Shown: piece by piece, positions 15,068 to 22,014 of the stretch | Layout of the letters: the number at the start of each line of letters is the position of its first letter | How positions within the stretch are numbered: the first letter of the stretch is position 1 | NCBI GenBank assembly: GCA_947629955.1 | Contig: CANRFT010000011.1 | Location: 1 to 57,117, forward strand | Length of the DNA stretch: 57,117 bases | Reading direction: 5' to 3' | Origin: an uncultured Oscillospiraceae bacterium | GTDB taxonomy: Bacteria > Bacillota > Clostridia > Oscillospirales > Oscillospiraceae | Made by a program: the position numbers and the translations under genes | Notes under the pieces: generated by a model | What the model was told of the DNA's origin: nothing | Database searches by the model: none | Seen by the model: the letters and a program-made list of their open reading frames with translations, nothing else

Positions 15068-15322
15068 TCATAAACAATGTATTGGCCACTCGGCAAAATA
15101 ATCCATATCAAGCACAATGGCACTGATCGCCTTATTCCGCTTAACGCCGTTGGGAAGTGTTCTGCTGGATTTCATATAGTTATCACAAGTAATGGCCGCT
15201 AAAACATCGCACAGATAAGCGGCGCCGGACATATTGCTGAAATATTCCCCATCGCGCGGAGTTGAAAGTACTATGGCATTCCTACCGCCCGCAAGACATT
15301 CTGGTAAAAAAGAAAGAGTGCC
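15068..15322 (-). pseudogene. 3' fragment of an unrecognised gene
   Basis: The minus frame is open for 84 codons from an upstream TAA to a TGA at 15070-15068 and contains protein-like sequence such as GRNAIVLSTPRDGEYFSNMS and NKAISAIVLDMDYFAEWP. There is no start codon or ribosome site near its upstream end. The look is of a truncated, sugar-isomerase (SIS)-like or similar alpha/beta protein end, but I cannot name the family. Confidence 0.4.
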
Positions 15323-15649
15323 TTAGACTGCGGCTGAGGCTGCCGGCTGAACAACCTTCGGCGCTTATACAAAGCGGCCTATCTGCTCCCGACCAAAAAG
15401 ACCCCGTCCTAAAAAAGCTCAAAACAGATACCTAAATCTGCGCCCTCTGGCCTTGGAGTTCAAAAATCGCAAAACCGATACCAAAAAGTGCATCGGTCTT
15501 TCAACAGTTTTTGGTATGTGTTTTTTGACTCAATTTGAGCTATGGCGGCGGAGATCCAGGGCTCAAGATATAGAGGCCAATACAGCCTCGATTTGATATA
15601 GAAGGCATCCATTGGCGGTGAGCCCTTTGGGGCGATCCATTGGGCAAGA
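15323..15649. other. Spacer with inverted repeat
   Basis: Holds an inverted repeat ATACCAAAAA / TTTTTGGTAT (about 15479-15523) followed by a T6 run on the plus strand. A 70-codon minus frame (15460-15672) has no ribosome site and overlaps the SLH gene end; I see no reason to call it. Confidence 0.4.
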
Positions 15650-16792
15650 TCAGGGTTCCCATACGTTTGCACTTGCCCCGGTGAACGGGATCGTGACCGG
15701 GTACCGGGTCCAGGCTTCCAGACGATAGGTTCGGCCCTCGCCCAAGTAGCAGTTCAGGTTCTCCCGGCTGTACGGTGAATCGGCCTCCGGCCAGTACACA
15801 ATATGGCCATGGTTGCCGTCGGTATAGTGCAACGCGTTCATGGCGTTCGGAGACTCCAGCGCAACCATCACATGCCAGATCTCACCCGTGTCGTTGCGGA
15901 CCAGGAACAGGATATCGCCCGGTCTGATCTGAGACAGGTCTTTCACCTGACGTGCGGGGTTGGTCTTGTCCCCGAAGACAAGGGTGCTGACCATATTGGC
16001 ATAGCCGCTACAGCCGTACACCCGGTTCACCCAGTACAGATCCATGACACGTCCGGAGACTGTGCCGGGGATCTCGTTCTTATTGGTGCCTGCCAGAGTG
16101 TGCGGGCCCCAGACGGTGCCGCTGGGCCAATCCTTCTCGATCTCATGCAGCAGTTCCAGCACGTTCTCCTCGCTCACAGGCTTGCCGTTGGTGAGACAGC
16201 CGACGCCGTCGGTCATGGCCCGATAGATCAACAGCGCCATCTCTCCGCGGGTGATGGTGGAGGCGGCAGCGGTGACTTTATCCAGCCAGCCCAGGCTGAC
16301 AGCGTAGCCGCAGGCGGTGCTATAGATCCAGGCTGAACCTTCCTCGTCCGCCTTGCCACAAGCCCGCAGGATGACCGTACAGGCTGCCGCAGGGTTCACC
16401 GGGTCAGATCCACCGTAGTGGAGCTTGTCGTAGCCCACCACCAGGTTGTTACGGACGCAGTAGCCTACATAGAGCCTGGCCCACTCGGGCACGTCGACAA
16501 ACTTGCAGCCCCGGCTGTAGTAGTCGGTGTTGGCCATCAGTGCCTTCTCTCCGTTGCGGAGTCGGGTCAGCAGTGCTGCCAGTTCAGAGCGGGTGAGGCC
16601 GGCGTCCAAGTTCATATCCCCGGCTCCGTCGCCCACCATGATGCCCTGTTCCCGCACAAACTCGGCGGCAGTCTCCAACTCCGTTTGCTCCGCCGCGAAT
16701 GCGGGAACGATCAGCGTGACACCCAAGGCGCAGGCCAGTGCCAGTCCGATAAGCCTTGCCGGCCAATCCGTATTCTTCATTTTGCTTTTCAT
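15650..16792 (-). CDS. SLH-domain surface protein with NlpC/P60-like peptidase domain
   Basis: About 380 residues. A Sec signal peptide (LIGLALACALGVTLIVPAFA, cut after AFA) is followed by S-layer homology repeats (TAAEFVREQGIMVGDGAGD, LTRSELAALLTRL, ITRGEMALLIYRA), which anchor proteins to cell-wall polymer. The C-terminal third has VYGCSGYANMVSTLVFG (candidate catalytic Cys), GDILFLVRN, WHVMVAL (candidate His) and a final HGHIVYWPE, the layout of an NlpC/P60-type cysteine peptidase. The start at 16792 has GGAGG 7 bases upstream; the longer frame from 16813 lacks one. Likely a cell-wall hydrolase exported to the surface. Confidence 0.8.
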   Translation of the reverse strand: MKSKMKNTDWPARLIGLALACALGVTLIVPAFAAEQTELETAAEFVREQGIMVGDGAGDMNLDAGLTRSELAALLTRLRNGEKALMANTDYYSRGCKFVDVPEWARLYVGYCVRNNLVVGYDKLHYGGSDPVNPAAACTVILRACGKADEEGSAWIYSTACGYAVSLGWLDKVTAAASTITRGEMALLIYRAMTDGVGCLTNGKPVSEENVLELLHEIEKDWPSGTVWGPHTLAGTNKNEIPGTVSGRVMDLYWVNRVYGCSGYANMVSTLVFGDKTNPARQVKDLSQIRPGDILFLVRNDTGEIWHVMVALESPNAMNALHYTDGNHGHIVYWPEADSPYSRENLNCYLGEGRTYRLEAWTRYPVTIPFTGASANVWEP

Positions 16793-16854
16793 AGTTGTAC
16801 CTCCATTTCTCAAAATCCTGATCTAAATGTATTGACTATCGCATCTGCTTGATG

Positions 16855-16929
16855 TATAGTCTATCTATAGTTTTATGATAGCATATCCCGCCGTATTTGT
16901 CAACAGCAAACGAGATATATATAGTCTAT
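16855..16929. promoter_or_regulatory. Overlapping divergent promoters with repeated TATAGTCTAT
   Basis: Rightward: TTGTCA (16897-16902), 17 bases, TATAGT (16920-16925). Leftward: TTGACA (16903-16898), 17 bases, TATCAT (16880-16875). The -35 boxes overlap, so the two promoters probably exclude one another. TATAGTCTAT occurs at 16855-16864 and 16920-16929, one copy in each transcript start region, and may be a regulator site. Confidence 0.65.
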
Positions 16930-16945
16930 TTTGGAGGACACTTCT

Positions 16946-17668
16946 ATGGACTTACCAAAGCTGACCTTCCCCGTCACAGTCGATTTCATAGAGGACGGAT
17001 ACTGGATCGGGGGGGCGGGGCCGTTCAAATACGGCGAGGCTGCGACGGCTTTCCTTGCGGCGCCTGCGGACGATGCTCTGACGGAGGATCTGGCAACCTT
17101 TCTACAGAATTTTGGCGGCAGTCTGAAACCCTATGCCCATGCGGGAAAGGACTCAAACGGGCGGCTGGACAACCCTCCCGCTGATTGCCAAGTGAGTTAT
17201 GGCCGTTGCGCTCTGGCCGGTAATTCTGTGCCGGTGGAGCGGTACACATTTTCCTCCCTCCGGGACTTCCTGCATGTAGAACTGGGGAAGGCCATCCTCA
17301 GAGGAAACGCGCCCAGGCAGTGCCGCCTGTGCGGGAACTGGTTCCTGCATGAGTCGGGGGACCGGGCGATGTACTGTGAACGTATCGCGCCGGGAGAGAC
17401 CGGAAGGACCTGCCGGGAGGCCGGGGCCCGGACTGTCTTTGAGAAGAAGATCCAGGACGAGGAGGCGTGGAAGCTCTATAAGCGGGCATACAAGAAATAC
17501 TACGCCCGCTATATGAAGGGCAACATGGATAGAGAGGACTTCAAGACATGGGCGGATCAGGCCGCGGCGGACAGGGATGCCGCCATCGAGCGGCTGAGCC
17601 AGATGTCTGACGCGGAGGAAAGGGCAAGGATCACGGAAGAACTGAAGGGGCAGTTGAATAGACTGTAA
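16946..17668 (+). CDS. Zinc-ribbon protein (DUF6076-like)
   Basis: About 240 residues. A central Cys cluster (CRLCGNWF, then MYCERIAPGETGRTC) resembles a CGNR-type zinc ribbon found in DUF6076 proteins and is followed by a highly charged, helical C-terminus with YKRAYKKYYARYMKG. The start at 16946 follows GGAGG; the TTG at 16931 lacks one. It is divergent from the SLH gene and lies before the toxin-antitoxin pair. A nucleic-acid-binding role is plausible, not shown. Confidence 0.65.
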   Translation: MDLPKLTFPVTVDFIEDGYWIGGAGPFKYGEAATAFLAAPADDALTEDLATFLQNFGGSLKPYAHAGKDSNGRLDNPPADCQVSYGRCALAGNSVPVERYTFSSLRDFLHVELGKAILRGNAPRQCRLCGNWFLHESGDRAMYCERIAPGETGRTCREAGARTVFEKKIQDEEAWKLYKRAYKKYYARYMKGNMDREDFKTWADQAAADRDAAIERLSQMSDAEERARITEELKGQLNRL

Positions 17669-17697
17669 GGGAAAGAGACAATTATAATCAAACCCTA

Positions 17698-17746
17698 TTG
17701 ACGACTACGATAAAATCGTATATTATATAGATACGATAAAATCGTA
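17698..17746 (+). promoter_or_regulatory. Toxin-antitoxin promoter with two palindromic operators
   Basis: TTGACG (17698-17703), 17 bases, TATTAT (17721-17726). TACGATAAAATCGTA fills the spacer (17706-17720) and is repeated at 17732-17746 over the start site, 26 bases centre to centre. This is the typical layout for autorepression by an antitoxin or its complex with toxin. Confidence 0.88.
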
Positions 17747-17759
17747 GGTAGGTTTGAGA

Positions 17760-18089
17760 ATGACAAGAAAGTTTATCTATACGACACCGTTTCGTAAAAG
17801 CTGGAGTGCTATGGGGCTTAACGACGATAATCTGCTTGATCTTGAGGTTGTTTTGTTGAAGGACCCGCAGGTTGGCGACGTTATTGAGGGAACTGGTGGA
17901 GCAAGAAAAATGCGTATCCAGCTTGAAGGGCGCGGAAAGCGCGGAGGCGGAAGAGTTATTTATCTTGATGTGTTTGAGCATGAGAATCTATATCTGCTCT
18001 TTGCATATCCTAAGAATGTACAGGAAGACTTCACGCCAGACCAGAAAAGGGCGATTCGCAAGATGATAGAGGAAATTCGGAAGGAGTGA
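17760..18089 (+). CDS. RelE/HigB-type toxin
   Basis: About 109 residues. DPQVGDVIEGTGGARKMRIQ, GRGKRGGGRVIYLDVFE and LLFAYPKNVQEDFTPDQ are the marks of the HigB2/RelE-like mRNA interferase family. It would cleave mRNA at the ribosome when free of antitoxin. The ATG at 17760 is chosen for the AGG-rich ribosome site just upstream. Toxin precedes antitoxin, as in HigBA, and the pair sits 0.35 kb from the right att site where it would stabilise the element. Confidence 0.9.
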   Translation: MTRKFIYTTPFRKSWSAMGLNDDNLLDLEVVLLKDPQVGDVIEGTGGARKMRIQLEGRGKRGGGRVIYLDVFEHENLYLLFAYPKNVQEDFTPDQKRAIRKMIEEIRKE

Positions 18090-18091
18090 TT

Positions 18092-18442
18092 ATGGTGTCT
18101 GAATTGAAACTCAAATCCTCCCTTACAATGGATGAGATCGAAAAGAATTTTAAGGATATTGATTTTTTCTCCAGTGTTATGGACGGATTGCAGGAGGCGC
18201 TTGCGTTTGAAAAAGGAAAGGCCGCTGCAGATACATTCGTCAGAAAGAGATCGCTCCCCACGGTGAATGTTGTTGAAATCAGATCCGCATTATCCATGAC
18301 ACAAAGGGCGTTTGCTGAAATACTTGGTGTGTCCTGCCGGACGGTTGAGGCATGGGAGAGCGGGAAAAGCACGCCAACTCCGACAGCAAAGAAGTTAATG
18401 TTCTTGATCCAAGAGGATCATTCGCTTGTTCAAAAGCTTTGA
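18092..18442 (+). CDS. HigA-type antitoxin, HTH
   Basis: About 116 residues with a C-terminal Xre/Cro helix-turn-helix (MTQRAFAEILGVSCRTVEAW, ESGKSTPTPTAKKL). It should neutralise the upstream toxin and bind the TACGAT palindromes. Ribosome site AAGGAG lies within the toxin stop region, 5 bases from the ATG, so the two are translationally coupled. Confidence 0.9.
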   Translation: MVSELKLKSSLTMDEIEKNFKDIDFFSSVMDGLQEALAFEKGKAAADTFVRKRSLPTVNVVEIRSALSMTQRAFAEILGVSCRTVEAWESGKSTPTPTAKKLMFLIQEDHSLVQKL

Positions 18443-18778
18443 CACTCTCCATTTCAGAGGCAAAGGATGCGCAGGAATTTGGGGCACGGCAGGCGGCTGC
18501 TTATAAGGCTATCCGTCTGGAATACGATTTCGTGGTCCGGGTAGCGGAGAGTGAGCGTTACCTTCAGCGGCGAATGCCTGATTTCTATCTTATTTTCTGT
18601 AACAGCGGTTCTATCCTGTCTAACAAATGTCTAACACAAAATCATAAAATTAGTTTCAAGAGGTACCAGATTTTTTGCGGATTCGCCTCCTATAATGCTC
18701 TCCAAACCCTTGAACCGCAAGGGATTAGCCGATATTAGGAGATATCAGGAAATTCGGGTTAAAAGTTCAAAGAATGCC
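18443..18778. other. Right end of the element, no clear gene
   Basis: A plus frame reads through part of it (AAAYKAIRLEYDFVVRVAES) without ribosome site or family match, perhaps the ruin of a gene. Contains the arm-type sites at 18618-18636; the att core follows. Confidence 0.5.
18618..18636. repeat. Arm-type integrase sites, right end
   Basis: TGTCTAAC-AAA-TGTCTAAC, two identical 8-mers in direct orientation 11 bases apart. It matches the TGTCTAAC-GGA-TTTCTAAC pair at 471-489 at the left end. Confidence 0.5.
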
Positions 18779-18801
18779 TTCGAGTTCTGTAGTCTCCACC
18801 A
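18779..18801 (+). repeat. attR core
   Basis: TTCGAGTTCTGTAGTCTCC followed by ACCA: second copy of the 373-395 repeat. The sequence before it (AAAGAATGCC) cannot form the T-arm, so this is a tRNA end fragment left by recombination. Its A discriminator fits a chromosomal tRNA-Val end. Confidence 0.7.
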
Positions 18802-18806
18802 CACGA

Positions 18807-18852
18807 AACTAATCCGAATCTAATCCCCATCGGGGACGGGTTCGGATTAGTT
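18807..18852 (+). terminator. Probable original tRNA terminator
   Basis: AACTAATCCGAA pairs with TTCGGATTAGTT, an inner CCCC/GGGG pair strengthens it, and CTTTAT follows. It is 6 bases beyond the tRNA end fragment, as expected for the terminator of the target tRNA gene. Confidence 0.7.
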
Positions 18853-18880
18853 CTTTATCTGAAAGATTTAGCGACATAAA

Positions 18881-18916
18881 AAAGCGGCCCCTGTCCGCAG
18901 CGGATGGGGCCGCTTT
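18881..18916 (-). terminator. Terminator of the arabinose operon
   Basis: AAAGCGGCCCC pairs with GGGGCCGCTTT; on the minus strand it is followed by T6. It lies 48 bases past the araA stop. Confidence 0.9.
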
Positions 18917-18963
18917 ATCATGCTTTTGTGGGGGTATCCTTTTCCGCCGCCGCGGTCATCACA

Positions 18964-20433
18964 TCACAGGGTCTTCAGTTTCCAGGCAATGTCGTTGTAG
19001 AAAAGCTCCTTTTCCAGCCCCTCCACGGTGGTGTCCTTCCCGATATGGACGAACTCGATGCCCATCATGTTGGCCCAGTCCTTCATCTGCTCGGCGGACA
19101 CGTCGTAGCTCAGCACCGTGTGGTGGGCGCCGCCGGCGGTGATCCAGCACTCCACGCCGGTGGTGAGGGAGGGCTCCGCCTGCCACATGACTCTTGCCAC
19201 AGGCAGGTTGGGCATGGGCAGGATGGGCTTCACGCAGTGGATGTCCTGACATATCAGCCGCAGCCGGCCGCCCATGTCGATGAGGGAGACCACGATGGCG
19301 TCGCCCTTCTTGCCCTCGAACACCAGGCGGGCGGGGTCCTTCTCGTTCATGCCGATGCCTAAGTGGTGGGTCTCGATGCGGGGCCGGTCCGCGGCCACAG
19401 AGGGGCACACCTCCAGCATGTGGGCGCCCAGGGAGTACTCCGCGCCGGGGACCAGATTGTAGGTGTAGTCCTCCATGAAAGCGGAGGAGCCGTTGCCGTT
19501 CTCGCCCATGGCCTTCAGGATGGCGGTCATGGCGGAGACCTTCCAGTCCCCCTCGCCGCCGTAGCCGTAGCCCTGGGCCATCAGGTGCTGGGAGGCCAGG
19601 CCGGGCAGCTGCTCCATGCCGTACAGGTCCTGGAAGGTGTTGGAGAAGGCCTTGCAGCCCTCGGCGTCCATCATCTTCTTGATGGCGATCTCCTCCCGGG
19701 CCTGATAGCGGATGGCAGCGGTGTCGCCGGTGGCCACGTCATAGGCGGCCTCGTAGATCTTCACCAGCTCGTCTATCTCAGCCTCGGTGACGGCGTTCAT
19801 CTCCTTCACGAGATCGCCCACGGCCCAGGTGTTCACCTGCCAGCCCAGCTTGGTCTGGACCTCCACCTTGTCGCCCTCGGTGACGGCCACCTCCCGCATG
19901 TTGTCGCCGAAGCGCATGACCTTCATTCCCTTGGATACGGCCACGCCGATAGCCGCCTTCATCCAGTCGCCCAGCCGCTTCTGAACGGTCTTGTCGGTCC
20001 AGTGGCCGGCGATGACCTTCCGGGGTATGCGCAGCCGGGCGGCAATGAACCCGTGCTCCCGGTCGCCGTGGGCGGCCTGGTTCAGGTTCATGAAGTCCAT
20101 GTCGATCTCCTCGTTGGGGATCTCCACGTTGTACTGGGTGGCCAGGTGGCAGTAGGGCTTCTGGAGGGCCGCCAGGCCGTTGATCCACATCTTGCTGGGG
20201 GAGAAGGTGTGGCACCAGGCCACGATGCCGGCGCAGTTGTCGTCGTAGTTGGCCTCCTTCACCACGTCGGCGATCTCCTTGTTGGTCTTGGCGGTGACCT
20301 TGTAGACCAGGGGATAGGGCAGGACCTTGGTCAGCTTCGCCGCCATCTCCCTTGCCCGCCGTTCCACGGTCTCCAGTACCTCGGGGCCATACAGGAACTG
20401 AGAGCCTACTACGAACCAAAATTCATACTTCAT
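18964..20433 (-). CDS. araA: L-arabinose isomerase
   Basis: 489 residues, normal for AraA, converting L-arabinose to L-ribulose with a Mn ion. Clear family features: FWFVVGSQFLYG at the start, WCHTFSPSKMWINGL, LNQAAHGDREHGFI, MEDYTYNLVPG and GAHMLEVCPS, which carry the Glu/His metal ligands. It is the last gene of the leftward cluster, 12 bases after the kinase. Regulation by the divergent araR is likely. No araD (epimerase) is visible in the window. Confidence 0.96.
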   Translation of the reverse strand: MKYEFWFVVGSQFLYGPEVLETVERRAREMAAKLTKVLPYPLVYKVTAKTNKEIADVVKEANYDDNCAGIVAWCHTFSPSKMWINGLAALQKPYCHLATQYNVEIPNEEIDMDFMNLNQAAHGDREHGFIAARLRIPRKVIAGHWTDKTVQKRLGDWMKAAIGVAVSKGMKVMRFGDNMREVAVTEGDKVEVQTKLGWQVNTWAVGDLVKEMNAVTEAEIDELVKIYEAAYDVATGDTAAIRYQAREEIAIKKMMDAEGCKAFSNTFQDLYGMEQLPGLASQHLMAQGYGYGGEGDWKVSAMTAILKAMGENGNGSSAFMEDYTYNLVPGAEYSLGAHMLEVCPSVAADRPRIETHHLGIGMNEKDPARLVFEGKKGDAIVVSLIDMGGRLRLICQDIHCVKPILPMPNLPVARVMWQAEPSLTTGVECWITAGGAHHTVLSYDVSAEQMKDWANMMGIEFVHIGKDTTVEGLEKELFYNDIAWKLKTL

Positions 20434-20445
20434 ATCTTATTCCTC

Positions 20446-21999
20446 CTAAAGCGCCTCCGCTGCCGTCCGCTCCACGGACAGCAGGGCGCGGTACTGTTTC
20501 ATGTAGGCGTTGAAGCCCTCCACGTCCTCCGCCAGCGGGGCCAGCGTGGTCCCGGACACCCCGGCGAAAACGCGACGACTCAGATAGTCCTCCAGCGTCT
20601 CCCCCGCCGCCCGGTTGAGCCGGTAGGCAGCCAGCAGCGCCATGCCGTAAGGGCCGCCCTCGCCGGCGGTCTCCATGCAGGTCACGGGGGCGTTGCAGGC
20701 GGCCGCCAGATACCGCTGCCCCACGCCGGGGGTCTTGAACAGGCCCCCGTGGCCGGTGAGGAAGTCGATGTTCACCCGTTCCTCCGCCAGGATGTCCATG
20801 CCGATCTTCAGCGTCGCCATGGTGGAGTAGAGTTGGGCCCGGAAGAAGTTTGCCAGCGTGAACCTGCTGTCCGGCCGCCGGACCACCAGCGGCCGCCCCG
20901 CGTCCATGTGGGTCACGCCCTCGCCCGCCAGATAGTTGCACACCGTCACGCCGCCGCAGTCCGGGTCGCCCTCCAGGCTTTTTTTGTACAGTTTGGTGTA
21001 CAGCTCGCCGGTATCGGGGGCGGCGCCGAACAGCTCCGCGGTCTCCCGCAGCACCCCCGCCCAGGCGTTGGTGTCGTTGGTGCAGTTGTTGCAGTGGACC
21101 ATGGCCACCGGCTTGCCGGTGGGGGTGGTCACCAGGTCGATCTCCTCATAGACCTTTTTCAGCGGCTGCTCCAGCACCACCATGGAAAAAATGGAGGTGC
21201 CGGCGGACACGTTGCCCGTCCGGGGGGCCACCGCGTTGGTGGCCGCCATGCCGGTGCCCGCGTCCCCCTCGGCGGGGGCAAAGGGGATACCGGCCGGCAG
21301 CAGGCCGTCCAGCCGGGCGGCCCCCTCCGGGGTCAGGGACCCGGCGTCCTCCCCCGCCGTCAGCACGGCGGGCAGGATATCCACCAGCTTCCAGGGCAGG
21401 TTTCGATCCGAGACGAGGTAGTCGAACTTTTCCAGCATATCCCTGTCATAGCAGAGATTTTCCGAGTCCATGGGGAACATCCCGGACGCCTCGCCGATGC
21501 CAACTGCGTTCACCCCGGTGAGCATATAGTGGACATATCCCGCCAAAGTGGTGATATGGGCGATGCGGGAAATATGCGCCTCCCCGTTCAGCACCGCCTG
21601 ATACAGGTGGGCGATGGACCACCGCTGGGGGATGTTGAAGCCGAACAGGGAGGTCAGCTCCTCCGAGGCCCGGCCTGTCATGGTATTCTGCCAGGTGCGG
21701 AAGGGGACCAGCAGATTCCAGTCCGCGTCAAAGGCCAGATAGCCGTGCATCATGGCGGACACGCCCATGGCCCTGACGTTCTCCCGGCCCCCCACGCCCG
21801 CGATGGCCGTCTTCAGCCCGGTCCACACCTCGTCCAGGGAGTAGGTCCAGACGCCGTTTTCATAGCTGCTGGCCCAGGTGTAATCCCCGGAGGAGATCGG
21901 GGCATGGCTTCCGTCGATGGCCACCGCCTTGATCCGGGTGGAGCCCAGTTCGATACCTAAGCAAAAATCATTTCCCTGGGTCGTTGGTTCCCGCCGCAT
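20446..21999 (-). CDS. FGGY-family carbohydrate kinase, ribulokinase role
   Basis: 517 residues of the FGGY kinase fold: N-terminal phosphate-binding [31 protein letters not shown], and C-terminal [18 protein letters not shown] and [12 protein letters not shown] for ATP. Position between GH2 and araA makes phosphorylation of L-ribulose the likely job, although the sequence is not classical AraB and could act on xylulose or another ketose. Spacing to neighbours is 12-15 bases. Confidence 0.85.
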   Translation of the reverse strand: MRREPTTQGNDFCLGIELGSTRIKAVAIDGSHAPISSGDYTWASSYENGVWTYSLDEVWTGLKTAIAGVGGRENVRAMGVSAMMHGYLAFDADWNLLVPFRTWQNTMTGRASEELTSLFGFNIPQRWSIAHLYQAVLNGEAHISRIAHITTLAGYVHYMLTGVNAVGIGEASGMFPMDSENLCYDRDMLEKFDYLVSDRNLPWKLVDILPAVLTAGEDAGSLTPEGAARLDGLLPAGIPFAPAEGDAGTGMAATNAVAPRTGNVSAGTSIFSMVVLEQPLKKVYEEIDLVTTPTGKPVAMVHCNNCTNDTNAWAGVLRETAELFGAAPDTGELYTKLYKKSLEGDPDCGGVTVCNYLAGEGVTHMDAGRPLVVRRPDSRFTLANFFRAQLYSTMATLKIGMDILAEERVNIDFLTGHGGLFKTPGVGQRYLAAACNAPVTCMETAGEGGPYGMALLAAYRLNRAAGETLEDYLSRRVFAGVSGTTLAPLAEDVEGFNAYMKQYRALLSVERTAAEAL

Positions 22000-22014
22000 T
22001 GCGCGCGCCTCCTT

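Larger units (their letters stand above)
373..18801. mobile_element. Putative 18.4-kb tRNA-integrated element with metabolic cargo
   Basis: Direct repeats derived from a tRNA 3' end bound the segment. Inside the left end are a tyrosine integrase, an excisionase-like HTH protein and a winged-helix protein. Paired TGTCTAAC motifs in the same orientation and 11-base phase lie near both ends (471-489 and 18618-18636), and a HigBA-like toxin-antitoxin pair lies near the right end. Polarity is right: tRNA sequence continues upstream of the left core, and the right core carries the normal A discriminator and a following terminator, as chromosomal DNA would. No relaxase, coupling protein or secretion genes are visible, so it would be a non-conjugative island or satellite. 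The high-GC oxidoreductase block may be older host DNA captured or a nested segment; I cannot exclude that. Confidence 0.6.

Noticed and set aside
1-18801. Integrative conjugative element
   Set aside because: No relaxase, coupling ATPase or secretion genes are present between the att repeats.
19363-21960. 865-codon plus-strand ORF opposite araA and the kinase
   Set aside because: Antisense shadow of two clear genes, His/Gly/Val-rich from GC-biased codons, no ribosome site.
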